Assembly: GCA_031550535.1 (NCBI GenBank)
Contig: JAVBOM010000017.1
Span: 1-64,000 of the forward strand
DNA from: Avichristensenella sp031550535
Lineage (GTDB): Bacteria; Bacillota; Clostridia; Christensenellales; Aristaeellaceae
Direction of reading: 5' to 3'
DNA: 64,000 nucleotides
The notes beneath the pieces are model-generated. The model searched no databases and was not told the DNA's origin. It saw only the letters and a program-made list of their open reading frames with translations. This document shows, piece after piece, positions 39,860 to 49,216 of the stretch (position 1 is its first letter; each line of letters opens with the position of its first letter). The position numbers and the translations under genes were made by a program.

Positions 39860-40678
39860 TTACCGCAGCCCAAACATCTCCCGCACATCCCCGGGCGTGG
39901 CGACCTCGCGGCCGAATTCGTGTGCAAACCGCGCCGCGCGCTCCACCAACTGTGCGTTGGACGTGGCCAAAACGCCCTTGCTGTAGTAGATGTTGTCCTC
40001 AAACCCCACGCGCACATCGCCGCCCAGCAGCAGCGCCGCCGCCATGATCGGGATGTGGTGCCTGCCCACGCCAAACGCGGACCAGGTGGCGTTTTCGGGA
40101 ATCTTTTTCGTCAGGAAAATCAGGTTCTCGATCGTGGCCGGCATGCCGCCGGGACAGCCGAGCACGAACTGAAAATGCGTGGGTTCGGAAAGCGGCGTCG
40201 TCTTGATATAGTGCAGGGCGTTGTCCACCATGCCGGTATCGAATATCTCCATCTCCGGCTTGATGCCGTTTTCCTTCATCACACCGGCCAGGCGCGCGAG
40301 GAATTCCGGGGAGTTGAGAAAGACCTCCTGATACGCCCAGTTCATGCTGCCCGCGTCGAAGGACGCCATTTCCGGCTTGATCGCCAGCAGATGCGCCAGC
40401 CGGATGTCGTCCCCGGCGTGGATGTCCCCGGCGGTGGTGAGGTTGATGACAATGTCGCACTTCTCCCGCACGCGCCGCACGGCCTCGACAAACTTCTCCG
40501 TGGACATGGTGGGCTTGCCCGCGTCGTCGCGCATGTGCAGGTGGGCGATGGCCGCCCCAGCCTGCCAGCTCTCGTACACGGACTCGGCAATCTCCGCCGG
40601 GGTAATGGGCAGCGCCGGGTTATCCTTTTTGGTCGCGCCCTCGCCGGTCGGCGCGACGGTGATGATGGCTTTTCTCAT
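39860..40678 (-). CDS. beta-keto acid cleavage enzyme (BKACE, DUF849)
   Basis: A 272-residue Zn-dependent TIM-barrel enzyme. The family transfers the acetyl group of acetyl-CoA: a beta-keto acid plus acetyl-CoA gives acetoacetate plus a new acyl-CoA. Metal ligands His46 and His48 are in IAHLHMRD, matching the positions in the founding lysine-fermentation enzyme Kce. GGMPATIEN and GFEDNIYYSKG are family motifs. No other lysine-fermentation gene is present, so the substrate is probably a keto acid made by the sugar enzymes of this operon. It lies 32 bases after the acyl-CoA synthetase beta subunit and is last in the operon. Confidence 0.9.
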   Translation of the reverse strand: MRKAIITVAPTGEGATKKDNPALPITPAEIAESVYESWQAGAAIAHLHMRDDAGKPTMSTEKFVEAVRRVREKCDIVINLTTAGDIHAGDDIRLAHLLAIKPEMASFDAGSMNWAYQEVFLNSPEFLARLAGVMKENGIKPEMEIFDTGMVDNALHYIKTTPLSEPTHFQFVLGCPGGMPATIENLIFLTKKIPENATWSAFGVGRHHIPIMAAALLLGGDVRVGFEDNIYYSKGVLATSNAQLVERAARFAHEFGREVATPGDVREMFGLR

Positions 40679-40710
40679 GCGTGTTCCTCCGTTTCTGGGC
40701 GGCGCATTTT

Positions 40711-41391
40711 TCAGCGCAGCAGCATTCTCGCGTCCACGGCCACCGCGCCGCGCTCGTATACAAGGAAGGGGTTGATGTCGATCTCCGCGATCTCGGGGTT
40801 TTCCGCCGCCAGACGCCCCAGGCGCACCAACAGGTCCGCCGCGGCCCCGATGTCCTTCGGCGGAGCGCCGCGATACGCGCCCAGCAGCCGGCTTCCCCGG
40901 ACCGAGCCGATCATCGCGCGCGCGTCCTCCCGGGTGATGGGCAGCAGGTCAAAGGCGACGTCCTCCATCACCTCCACCAGCACCCCGCCCAGCCCGAACA
41001 TCAGCGCCGTGCCGAGCTGCTCGTCGCGCAACATGCCCGCCACGCATTCCAGCCCGGGCGGCAGGCTTTCCATCAGTAGGAAACCCTCAATGGCCGCGTC
41101 CTGCGCTTTCTCCGCCACACTGCGGAGCATTTCCCCGCAAGCGGAAACGAGCTGCGCGCGCGTGCCGATGCCCACGCGGACCCCGCCTACGTCGGACTTG
41201 TGCAGAATGTCGGGGGAAACAATCTTCAGCGCGACGGGGTAGCCAACGCGCTCGGCGGCCTCTATGGCTTCCTCCGCGTCCCGCGCGAAAGCCCGCTTCG
41301 GCACGCGGATGCCATACGCATCCAGCAGCGCGAACGCGTCGTTTTCCGGCAGGGCGCGCCGCCCCGCCGCCTGCTGAATCAGCTTATGCAT
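40711..41391 (-). CDS. NDP-forming acyl-CoA synthetase, beta subunit (ATP-grasp)
   Basis: A 226-residue ATP-grasp_5 subunit. The phosphohistidine is likely His64 in PDILHKSDVGGV. It pairs with the alpha subunit just upstream (8-base overlap) to convert acyl-CoA, ADP and phosphate to acid, ATP and CoA. That is a way to gain ATP, here plausibly from the acyl-CoA made by the BKACE downstream. Subunits are split as in archaeal ADP-forming acetyl-CoA synthetases rather than fused. Confidence 0.9.
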   Translation of the reverse strand: MHKLIQQAAGRRALPENDAFALLDAYGIRVPKRAFARDAEEAIEAAERVGYPVALKIVSPDILHKSDVGGVRVGIGTRAQLVSACGEMLRSVAEKAQDAAIEGFLLMESLPPGLECVAGMLRDEQLGTALMFGLGGVLVEVMEDVAFDLLPITREDARAMIGSVRGSRLLGAYRGAPPKDIGAAADLLVRLGRLAAENPEIAEIDINPFLVYERGAVAVDARMLLR

Positions 41392-42736
41392 GCCCTCGCC
41401 CCCTTTGCAGCCGTGCCAGCGCGCTGAGCGCCTTGACCGCGCGCTCGGGCGTGGGAAACACCGCGATGCCGTCGCGCCCCATTTGTTCGGTTTCCCGCGC
41501 CTGTACCGCCTCGCCGCCCAGATAGCTCACCACGACGGGGATGCCCAGAGCCTCCCGGGCGCGGCGGATCACGTCGCACGCGCCGGGGATGGGGTCGCCA
41601 AAGATCACCAGCAGCGCGTCGCAGCCAGGGCCGCCCGGCTGGGCCGCAAGCGCCGCGAGCGCGTCGTCATACCGTGACGCGGTGGCGTCGCCCGTCAGGT
41701 CCAAGGGGTTTGACAGCACGCACTGCGCCGGGAGCCGTTCGGACAGCGCCTGTTGCAGTTCCGGCGTCAGCGGGGCAACATCCAGCCCGTTCTCCTCGGC
41801 CGTGTCGGTCGCGAGAATCCCCGCGCCGCCACTGCTGGTCAGGATGAGCAGGCGGTTGCCCTTCGGCGGTTCAAGCGCCGATGTGATCTTCAAGAAATCG
41901 TAGAACTCCGTCAGGGTATCGGCCCGCAAAATGCCGTGCTTTCGGCAAAAGGCGGAAAATAGCCTGTCGTTCCCGGCGATGGACCGGGTGTGCGAGACCA
42001 TCGCGGCGATGCCCCCCTGCGTCCGGCCAGGCTTCAGCACCACGACGGGCTTGACCCGGGCCGCGCGCGTCACGGCCTCCGCGAAGCCATCCCGAAGCCC
42101 CTCGACATTCAGCGCGATGACCTTTGTGTGGGGGTCCTGCGCAAAAAAGTCGATGAAATCGATCTCGGAAATGTCCAGCTTGTTGCCGAGCGCCGCGAAG
42201 CAGGATACGCCGATGCCGTCCCGCTCCGCCAGCAGCTCGATCTCCGCGCCGATCGTCCCGCTCTGGGATACCACGCCGATGGCGCCTTGCGAGCGGACAA
42301 GCGGCCAGGTGGCGCACAGGCGGTTCGCCGTGTAGTTCACGCCCTGGCAGTTGGGGCCGATCAGGCGCATGCCGCTCTCGCGGGCAATGCCCAGCAGCGC
42401 CGCTTCGCCCGCGTCGTTGCCGATCTCGCGAAAGCCACCGCTGATGATGATCGCGCCCTTGACACCCTTTTCCGCCGCCTGCGCGAGCACGTCCGGCACA
42501 TGCCCGGCGGGCACGCAGACCACGACCAAGTCAACTTCCCCGGGCACGTCCCGCAGCGCGGGGTAGCACGGCTGCCCCAGGATGCTTTCCTCGCGCAGGT
42601 TGATCGGGTACACCGGCCCCTCGAACCCGCCGCCCAGGATGTTGTGCAGCAGCGTGTACCCCGTCTTGTCCGGGTTTCCCGAAGCGCCCACGACCGCGAC
42701 CGAGCGCGCCGTGAGCAAATCCTTTAGCGTATGCAT
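41384..42736 (-). CDS. NDP-forming acyl-CoA synthetase, alpha subunit
   Basis: A 450-residue CoA-binding and ligase subunit. The N-terminal Rossmann CoA-binding domain has VAVVGASGNPDKTG. The succinyl-CoA-ligase-like domains have VVSQSGTIGAE and phosphohistidine His249 in MVSHTRSIAGND. It overlaps the beta subunit, so equal synthesis is expected. Its acyl substrate is unknown: acetate is the family default, but the operon suggests a sugar-derived acid. Confidence 0.91.
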   Translation of the reverse strand: MHTLKDLLTARSVAVVGASGNPDKTGYTLLHNILGGGFEGPVYPINLREESILGQPCYPALRDVPGEVDLVVVCVPAGHVPDVLAQAAEKGVKGAIIISGGFREIGNDAGEAALLGIARESGMRLIGPNCQGVNYTANRLCATWPLVRSQGAIGVVSQSGTIGAEIELLAERDGIGVSCFAALGNKLDISEIDFIDFFAQDPHTKVIALNVEGLRDGFAEAVTRAARVKPVVVLKPGRTQGGIAAMVSHTRSIAGNDRLFSAFCRKHGILRADTLTEFYDFLKITSALEPPKGNRLLILTSSGGAGILATDTAEENGLDVAPLTPELQQALSERLPAQCVLSNPLDLTGDATASRYDDALAALAAQPGGPGCDALLVIFGDPIPGACDVIRRAREALGIPVVVSYLGGEAVQARETEQMGRDGIAVFPTPERAVKALSALARLQRGRGHA

Positions 42737-42746
42737 GGCCCGCCCC

Positions 42747-43778
42747 CTATTGTTTCAGCGGCCGGAACAGACCGCGTGCCGCGCAGGCCGCTTCCAGTTG
42801 CGCCATCACGCGATCCGGCACACCCGCCGGGTAGATTTTGTCGTACTCCAGCAGCAGCGCGCCCACCACGGGCTCAAACCGCGCGTCCACGCAGTACGCG
42901 CCCGGCAGCGCCTCTTGCAGATGTTTTTCGACCAACTCTGAGATGATGGAATCGCCCTTGCAGACCCCGCCCGAGATCACCACGCACACGGGCCGGCCCT
43001 GCATGCCGAGTTTTTTCGCGCCGACGATCACATACAGCGACAGCGCGCGGCAAAACCCGTCCACGTAGTCTGACGCGACCGGATCGCCCATGCGGATGGC
43101 CTCGAACAGCAGCGGGGCGAACTCCTTGTACGAGGGCTTACGCGGCGGCTCCTGCTCCGTTCTGCCGGTGGTCACGAGCTTGTAGAACTCCTCCACGGTG
43201 GCAAAGCCGGTCTCCGCCAGCAGCAGCCCGGTCAGCGCCGTTTCCGGCGCGAGGCCCACGCTCGCGTCAACGACCGCCTCCACGATGAAGCGCCCGATCG
43301 CGCCGCCGCCCTGGTGCGCGTCTTTCAGGTAGTACGCGTACTGATAGTCCCGCCCCTCGCGGTTGTAGACGGCGCAGTTGGCCCCGGTGCCCAGGCAGAT
43401 GACCGCACAATCGCGCCCGAGCATCTCCGTGCCGCCGCGCAGCGCGCCAACGCAGTCGTTGTAGTAGGATACGACCTCGATCCCCAGCGTCTCGCGCAGA
43501 TGCCGCACACCGATGGGGTACTCGAAATCCCAGTCCGCGCCCGAGCAGCTTGCGGAAACCCGGTCAAAGTCCCGGGTGGCAAGCCCGGCGTCCGCGGCCG
43601 CCTTCTCGGCGGCATGGCGGATGCGGATCATCTTGAAAATGCGCCGGTCCACCTGCCCCCGCAGTTCGGTCCAATCCCGGTCCAGGTCATCGCCAAAGCC
43701 CAGGATGTTGCCCTCGTGGTCCGCGGCGATCACATGCGTCTTTGTGCCGCCCAGATCGACCGCCAAAATCTTCGGCAT
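42747..43778 (-). CDS. BadF/BadG-type sugar kinase
   Basis: A 343-residue ASKHA-fold ATPase like N-acetylglucosamine kinase. The phosphate-1 loop is VDLGGTKTHVIAAD. CLGTGANCAVYNREG and SGGVCKGDSII are the phosphate-2 and adenosine regions. It would phosphorylate a hexose or amino sugar. GAGG lies 8 bases before the ATG at 43778; the GTG at 43787 is less likely. A second, diverged kinase of the same family lies in the operon at 47126, so two different sugars or intermediates may be activated. Confidence 0.85.
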   Translation of the reverse strand: MPKILAVDLGGTKTHVIAADHEGNILGFGDDLDRDWTELRGQVDRRIFKMIRIRHAAEKAAADAGLATRDFDRVSASCSGADWDFEYPIGVRHLRETLGIEVVSYYNDCVGALRGGTEMLGRDCAVICLGTGANCAVYNREGRDYQYAYYLKDAHQGGGAIGRFIVEAVVDASVGLAPETALTGLLLAETGFATVEEFYKLVTTGRTEQEPPRKPSYKEFAPLLFEAIRMGDPVASDYVDGFCRALSLYVIVGAKKLGMQGRPVCVVISGGVCKGDSIISELVEKHLQEALPGAYCVDARFEPVVGALLLEYDKIYPAGVPDRVMAQLEAACAARGLFRPLKQ

Positions 43779-43796
43779 AGCTTGCACCTCAAATTG

Positions 43797-43850
43797 TAAG
43801 GATTCCTTGCGGAATCCCTTTATGGCGCTGATTTTTCAAATCTGCGCCGA
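43797..43850 (-). repeat. two-hairpin repeat, copy 7
   Basis: The cleanest copy. Stem I GGCGC-a-GATTT/AAATC-a-GCGCC is perfectly paired, as is stem II GGATTCC-GCAA-GGAATCC. It lies inside the operon between GH4 and the kinase, in the sense orientation. Confidence 0.82.
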
Positions 43851-43924
43851 TCATGCTATCAGCCGGAAGCGGTGACCATCGCAAACGCGGCCATCGCCCC
43901 CGGCCAATTCGTTACTTGTTGTCT

Positions 43925-45184
43925 TTACTGGAAAAATCTCGGCAGATACGCCTTGTGCGCTTCCAGCAACCGGCCGAACATCTCCTCCGCCACGTCGTAG
44001 TCGCAGATGAGCGGGTGGTGCGTCAGCGCGAGGATCGCCGTGTCGCGGTCGCCGGTGACGGCTGCCTCGGCGGTGAGCATTTCGTAGTTCTTCACCATGG
44101 AGATGAGGCCCCAGACCGCCTTGGGCGGCGGCGACGTGACCGTGACCGGCCGGATGCCGTTTGCGTTCACCAGAACTGCCGTTTCCATCACCGCGTTGTC
44201 CGGCAGGAACCTAAACACGCCGTTGTTTGGCACGTTGATGACATGCCACGTGTCGCGGTTGTTGTAGATGGCGTCCATCACGCCCGTGGCCACGGCGGAA
44301 TACCCGCCGCCGCCGCGCTTTTTCAGCGACGGGGGCTTCTGGTCAAACGCGGGATTTTGGAAATCGGTGTAAATGTCCTTCTCCAGTTCAAGCACCGTCT
44401 CCCCGCGCGTCTTTTCCTGGGTCAACAGCGCCTGCACCTTCTTCTGGCGGTGGTAGTAGTACTGCGCGTACACGCTGGGCACCGCGCCCAGCTTCTCCGT
44501 CAGCGACGCGGCCACGCTGTCCACGTCCCCGGCGACCCTGCGCAGTTCCTCTTTGGTCAGCGGCCGGCCCTTGACACGGATGTTGTACGCGTAGTTCAGG
44601 TGGTTCAGGCCGAAGAAATCATACTGCACGTCCTTTGCGTCCACACCCAGCACCGCCGCCGTGCGGTCCGCCGTGCGGATGCCGCCGTAACACAGCGCGG
44701 CGCACTTGATGTCCGTGTTGTCGTGGATGGCCTGGGAAACAATGCCGGTGGGGTTGGTGTAGTTGATCATCCACGCGTCTGGCGCGCTGCGCTTGATCTC
44801 GGCGGCGATGTCCAGCATGGCGGGGATGGTGCGCAGGGCTTTCATGAAGCCGCCCGCGCCCGTGGTTTCCTGCCCCAGGAAGCCCATCGCGAGCGGAATT
44901 TTTTCATCCTGGATGCGGCTGGCGTTGCCGCCGACGCGAATCTGGGTATTGACGAATGTCGCGCCGTACACCGCGCGGCTGAGGTCCGTGGTGCTTTCGA
45001 TTTTCACATCCATGCCCAGGTGCCTGGCGTAGCGCCCGCAGAACGCGGCGACAGCCTCCAGGCGCGCGGGGTCGGTATCCATCAAAGCGATCTCGGTCAC
45101 CGGCAGGGCTTCCCGCATCCCGGCGAGCTTTTCAAATAGCTCCGGGGTGTAGGAGCTGCCCGCGCCCACGATACATATTTTCAT
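43925..45184 (-). CDS. GH4 family glycosidase (NAD-dependent)
   Basis: A 419-residue GH4 enzyme, which cleaves glycosides by transient oxidation at C3 using NAD+ and Mn2+. The NAD loop is IVGAGSSYTPEL, followed by NYTNPTGIVSQA. The metal ligands are the Cys in ALCYGG and the His in GLNHLNY. The usual CN-x-P around the cysteine is altered to CYGG. It may act on phosphorylated or free glycosides; no phosphotransferase gene is present, so a free or kinase-phosphorylated substrate is likelier. GGAG-type site upstream; 19 bases after the Gfo/Idh gene. Confidence 0.9.
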   Translation of the reverse strand: MKICIVGAGSSYTPELFEKLAGMREALPVTEIALMDTDPARLEAVAAFCGRYARHLGMDVKIESTTDLSRAVYGATFVNTQIRVGGNASRIQDEKIPLAMGFLGQETTGAGGFMKALRTIPAMLDIAAEIKRSAPDAWMINYTNPTGIVSQAIHDNTDIKCAALCYGGIRTADRTAAVLGVDAKDVQYDFFGLNHLNYAYNIRVKGRPLTKEELRRVAGDVDSVAASLTEKLGAVPSVYAQYYYHRQKKVQALLTQEKTRGETVLELEKDIYTDFQNPAFDQKPPSLKKRGGGGYSAVATGVMDAIYNNRDTWHVINVPNNGVFRFLPDNAVMETAVLVNANGIRPVTVTSPPPKAVWGLISMVKNYEMLTAEAAVTGDRDTAILALTHHPLICDYDVAEEMFGRLLEAHKAYLPRFFQ

Positions 45185-45203
45185 GCGTTTCTCCTTTTTC
45201 GGT

Positions 45204-46325
45204 TCAGACCAAGGCTGTTTCCATCAGCTCGGCGTCCGTGTAGCCCGAGCGCAGCGCCGCCGGGCGTTCCGGCCGGGATTTCATCTCATATAGCCGCCCG
45301 CTGTCGCCCGAGCGCCAGATGCCGTGCACCGCCTCGAACGCGTGATAGCCGAGCGTCGCGCGGTGCGGCCGGTTGCCCAGAATGGCCCAGGCCATCTCCG
45401 CCACGCCCAGGCCACGGTTGCAGCCCTCCGCGTACCCGTGCGTCAGCGGGAACTCGTACGGCTCCAGGCTCTTGTGGTTGCGCCGGATGATTTTCACCGG
45501 CCCGCCAAAGTTGTTCGGGTCCGGGCAGATCAGCGTGCCCTCGTCGCCGTAGATTTCCAGGCGAGCAGTCTCCATGAAGCTCTCCGATTCCATGGCGATG
45601 TTCGCCAGCGCGCCGGACTCGAATTCCAGCGTTCCGGCCATGTTCGTCGGCGTTTCGAGCTGTATCTCGTCCCCGAAGCGGGGGCTTTTCACGTTCAGGA
45701 ACGTCCGCTTGCGTAGCTGTGCGAAGCCGCCCACGCGCTGGATCGGCCCCAGCATGTTGATGAGCGCGGTCAGGTAGTACCCGCCCATGTCGAACGGGAT
45801 GCCGCCGCCGGGGGAGAGCGTCATGCGTTTGTTCTCCGCCAGGGGCGTCACCACCAGGGAACTTCTCGCGATAACCGCCTGCGCCATCACGGGTTCACCG
45901 ATCAGCCCCGCGTCGATGATCTTCCGGCACGTCTGCAGCCCGCCGCCCAGGAACGTATCCGGCGCCATGGCGAGGCGCAGGCCCTTTTCGGCGGCGAGCT
46001 TTGTCAGCTCGTCCGCTTCCTCCAGGGTGACGGCCATCATCTTTTCGCTCCACACGTGCTTCCCGGCGAGGAGCGCGGCCTTCGTCACCTCATAGTGGGA
46101 CATCGGGTAGGTCAGGTTCACCACGATTTCGATCTCCGGGCAGTCGTAGATTTCCTGGTTGGTCATCTGCCGCAGGCCATATTGCTCGGCCTTTGCCCGG
46201 CTGCGTTCGGGGAGGATGTCCGCCACGCCGATCAAATTCAGAACGGCGAATTTTTCAACCATATGGGGGATGTAACGCCCTGAAATCGCGCCGCATCCGA
46301 TGACGCCGATGCCGACTTTTCTCAT
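45204..46325 (-). CDS. Gfo/Idh/MocA family dehydrogenase
   Basis: A 373-residue NAD(P)-dependent sugar or polyol dehydrogenase. The Rossmann motif is GVIGCGAISGRYIP and the catalytic-lysine motif is SEKMMAV (EKP-like). The C-terminal alpha/beta domain has GGIPFDMGGYYL. Members often oxidise C3 of a sugar or glycoside. The ATG at 46325 is preferred over 46376, which lies in the previous gene. It is 10 bases downstream of the TIM-barrel isomerase, a pairing typical of 3-keto-sugar pathways. Confidence 0.9.
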   Translation of the reverse strand: MRKVGIGVIGCGAISGRYIPHMVEKFAVLNLIGVADILPERSRAKAEQYGLRQMTNQEIYDCPEIEIVVNLTYPMSHYEVTKAALLAGKHVWSEKMMAVTLEEADELTKLAAEKGLRLAMAPDTFLGGGLQTCRKIIDAGLIGEPVMAQAVIARSSLVVTPLAENKRMTLSPGGGIPFDMGGYYLTALINMLGPIQRVGGFAQLRKRTFLNVKSPRFGDEIQLETPTNMAGTLEFESGALANIAMESESFMETARLEIYGDEGTLICPDPNNFGGPVKIIRRNHKSLEPYEFPLTHGYAEGCNRGLGVAEMAWAILGNRPHRATLGYHAFEAVHGIWRSGDSGRLYEMKSRPERPAALRSGYTDAELMETALV

Positions 46326-46335
46326 GCGCGCCCCC

Positions 46336-47112
46336 TTACAGGCCCAGGGCCTTGAGGTTTTTGTAGCTGATGGCAAGGCTTGTGAACGGGTCCACCTTGC
46401 AGTGGTCCTGCTCCACGGCGAAATCGCGCACGCCGGTCTCGCGGCACGCCTTTACGATTTCATGCCAGTTCAGGTTCCCCATGCCGACCTCGGCAAACTC
46501 TTTGACCACCTGGCCGATGTTCTCCGCGCCGGGGCCGATGGCGTAGTCCTTGAAGTGCACCAGGGACATGCGCCCGCGCACGCGCCGGATCCAGTCCGGC
46601 GGGTTCACGCCGCCCGCGGCGAGCCAGTGCGTGTCCAGAATGAACTCGACGATGTCGTCCGTTTCCGCGAGCAGGATGTCCATGCCGGTCACACCGCCAA
46701 AGCTGCGGAACTCCAGCGCGTGGTTATGGTATCCCAGCGCGCAGCCCTCGCGCCGCGCGATCTCGCCCGCCGCGTTCAATTCCTGTGCGAACCGCTTGAA
46801 CCCGTCCGGGCTCTCGCGCTGTTCCACGGGCAGGGTGGTGATCGAAATGAGCGGCGTGCCGAACAAATGCGCCTCGGCAATCGGCGCGCCGGGGTCCTTC
46901 ATGAAATTCGCCAAACCGCTGGACGCGGACGCGCGAACCAGGCCGAATTCGTCAAAGACCTCCTTCAACCGCGCCTGTGTCATGGTCTGCGGTACGGACA
47001 TCTGCACCCCTCTGTAGCCGATGTGCGCCAGTTTCCGGAACGTATCGCGCACCTGCGCCTCATCCCCGATGTACTCGCGGATGGTGTAGCCCTGCACCAT
47101 GATCCTGTTCAT
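46336..47112 (-). CDS. sugar isomerase/epimerase (TIM barrel, AP endonuclease 2 type)
   Basis: A 258-residue metal-dependent TIM barrel of the xylose-isomerase-like group. Likely metal ligands are spread along the barrel (LGYHNHALEF, ILDTHWLAAGG, LVHFKDY, DFAVEQDHC). Members epimerise ketoses or process 3-keto sugars. It lies next to the Gfo/Idh gene and 13 bases after the kinase. Confidence 0.88.
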   Translation of the reverse strand: MNRIMVQGYTIREYIGDEAQVRDTFRKLAHIGYRGVQMSVPQTMTQARLKEVFDEFGLVRASASSGLANFMKDPGAPIAEAHLFGTPLISITTLPVEQRESPDGFKRFAQELNAAGEIARREGCALGYHNHALEFRSFGGVTGMDILLAETDDIVEFILDTHWLAAGGVNPPDWIRRVRGRMSLVHFKDYAIGPGAENIGQVVKEFAEVGMGNLNWHEIVKACRETGVRDFAVEQDHCKVDPFTSLAISYKNLKALGL

Positions 47113-47125
47113 GCCGTCACCTCAT

Positions 47126-48073
47126 TTACAGATCGGTGATAAAGTCCACCGCGTTGTTCAGGTAATCGATGGCAAGCTGCGTCGCGCCGTCGGCGGCGTC
47201 CCCGTCCGGGAATACGACGCGGCTTTGGGGATATCGGCGGACAAACTCCTCGGCGTAATAGCGGTAGAAGAACTCGTTGTTGGCAAACACGCTGCCCCAG
47301 ACGCCCGAAAGGAAGCTCTCCTCCTTGTCGAAGTCCAGCTTCCTGACGCAGGTATCCGCCACCTCGACCAACTCCAGCGCACCCCGCTTCAATATGTTCA
47401 GCGCGGCGTCGTCGCCCTCCTTGGCCGTCTCGTACACCAGCACGGCAAGCTGCGAATCCACCGGCCGCCGGCGCAGTGCCACGGAACACTCCACGAGCTT
47501 GTTGGCGTCCAGCCCGTGGAAATACTCGTGCATCCGCTCGATCAAGGGCGACGACGGCACGGACCCGTCCACCCACTTGGAGGCGTGGCCGAGCGCGTGC
47601 AGCGCGATCCACTGGCTGGACCCCTCGTTGCCAAAGATCGTGACCGGGTAGCCGCCGGAGCGCGACACCTTGCCCGCCTTGTTTCGGCCCACCACGATGG
47701 AGCCGGTGCCGGAAACGGCCAGGATGCCCAGACCCGCGGTGGTGGTATACAGCGCCACGCTGCCGTCGTTCATGCAGAACACCGGGCAGTCAAACAGCAG
47801 CGACTGGTACAGCCCGTCCACCACGGCCTTGTCGTTCGGCGAATCGATGCCTGCCGCGCCCACGACGATGCCCGCGCATTCCTCACGCCCACCGCCGAAG
47901 GACGCCACCAGATCGTCAATCTGCCGGGCGATCCGTCTGCGCGCTTCCGATACGCCGATCACGAGGTGATTGGTCGTTTTTCCGTTTATTTCGGCCAGCA
48001 GGTTTCCGTCCAGGTCCTTGGCCTTGGCCAGGCACTTGGTGGAGCCGCCGTCCACACCGATCACATATCGCAT
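47126..48073 (-). CDS. BadF/BadG-type sugar kinase, second
   Basis: A 315-residue kinase of the N-acetylglucosamine kinase-like family. Phosphate-1 loop GVDGGSTKCLAKAKD, phosphate-2 region AVSGTGSIVVGRNKAG. The ATG at 48073 has GGAG 8 bases upstream. It follows the SIS gene, a common pairing in amino-sugar catabolism (kinase plus isomerase/deaminase). Confidence 0.87.
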   Translation of the reverse strand: MRYVIGVDGGSTKCLAKAKDLDGNLLAEINGKTTNHLVIGVSEARRRIARQIDDLVASFGGGREECAGIVVGAAGIDSPNDKAVVDGLYQSLLFDCPVFCMNDGSVALYTTTAGLGILAVSGTGSIVVGRNKAGKVSRSGGYPVTIFGNEGSSQWIALHALGHASKWVDGSVPSSPLIERMHEYFHGLDANKLVECSVALRRRPVDSQLAVLVYETAKEGDDAALNILKRGALELVEVADTCVRKLDFDKEESFLSGVWGSVFANNEFFYRYYAEEFVRRYPQSRVVFPDGDAADGATQLAIDYLNNAVDFITDL

Positions 48074-48116
48074 GCTTTCATCTCCATTTCGAGGGGGCAT
48101 CGCGCCCCTTGCGCCA

Positions 48117-49184
48117 TCAGGTCTTGGGCACCTTGGTTCCCATCCGGGCGAAGATGTCCTTCACCGCCGGATGGCGCTGCCGTCCGAGCGCCTCCGTCAA
48201 TTTGGCGGAAAGAAGCTGGCCGAACAGGATATCCGTGAAGGGAGAGAGGTACACGGGATCCGGCGTGGGGAGGTACAGCACCTTGTCCCCGGTGACGGAC
48301 GGATCGTGGGAGACGAGGTAGCAGTTCTTCGTCGCCTCCCCGATGATCCCGGCGGCCTGCTGCATCCGCGCGGCGTCCTCGTCCTGGGTCAGGAACAGGA
48401 ACAGCGCCAGGTTCTCGTCCGTGCAGCAGCCCGGCCCGTGCAGGAACTCCTCAAATTCATAGCCGATCGAAGGATAGCACAGCGTTTCCAGCACCTTCAG
48501 CGCGTCCTCCAGCGCCACCTTGGCCGATACGCCCTTGCCCACGAACAGGTAGTTGCGCCCGAGCTTCAGGTCAGCGAGGTGCGCGTCGTAGAAATCCTGG
48601 CACGCGGCCAGATACTCGCCGCCGCGTCGCGCCGTCTCGCGGTACTGGTCCATGCACTTGTCGTAAAACGCCCGGTCTATCGTTCCGTTGTTAAGACCCG
48701 CCTCAAGACCCATCAGGTACAGCGTCAGCACCGTGGCCATGTACCCGCGCGTCTTGGGCCCGATTTGCTCGTCCCGCGCCTGTAGCGGTACGGCGAAGTT
48801 GCCGGCGCTGCCCACGGGCGTGTCGACCGGGTCGGTCAGCGTGACGACCGACGCGCCCTCTTTGCGCATCCGGCCGATGAAACTGACGGTGTTGGTGGAG
48901 CGGCCACCCTGCGACACGGCGATCAGCAGCGGGCGATCGCCGTAGAGCCTCCCCATGCAGGTCGGCACGGCCGCCGTGACCTCCACGCCCAGCACTTTCT
49001 CCAGGAACGGCGCGGCGGCGGCGCAGGCGTTGCCGCTGGTGCCGCTGCCCACGAGGTACACGCGATCCGGCGATACCGAGCGGTAATACGCCGCGAAGCC
49101 GTTCAGCAGTTGATCCTTGTCGTCCAGGATGCCGTTCAGGCACTGAAACTGGCTCAGGTAGCAATCGTACATGGTTTCACTCAT
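48117..49184 (-). CDS. SIS-domain sugar isomerase/deaminase-like
   Basis: A 355-residue protein with two SIS domains like GlmS C-terminal and FrlB/AgaS-type enzymes: VGSGTSGNACAAAAPF, VSQGGRSTNTVSF, FLFVGKGVSAK-like and EEFLHGPG motifs. It would isomerise or deglycate a sugar phosphate, often an amino sugar or fructosamine. First gene of the nine-gene operon; AGGAG lies 9 bases before the ATG. Confidence 0.88.
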   Translation of the reverse strand: MSETMYDCYLSQFQCLNGILDDKDQLLNGFAAYYRSVSPDRVYLVGSGTSGNACAAAAPFLEKVLGVEVTAAVPTCMGRLYGDRPLLIAVSQGGRSTNTVSFIGRMRKEGASVVTLTDPVDTPVGSAGNFAVPLQARDEQIGPKTRGYMATVLTLYLMGLEAGLNNGTIDRAFYDKCMDQYRETARRGGEYLAACQDFYDAHLADLKLGRNYLFVGKGVSAKVALEDALKVLETLCYPSIGYEFEEFLHGPGCCTDENLALFLFLTQDEDAARMQQAAGIIGEATKNCYLVSHDPSVTGDKVLYLPTPDPVYLSPFTDILFGQLLSAKLTEALGRQRHPAVKDIFARMGTKVPKT

Positions 49185-49216
49185 CGTTTGTCACTCCTTT
49201 GTCGAATATCGTAGAC

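Noticed and set aside
39860..40678. Calling the BKACE a lysine-fermentation enzyme (kce)
   Set aside because: The metal ligands match, but none of the other lysine-fermentation genes is present and the operon is sugar-related.
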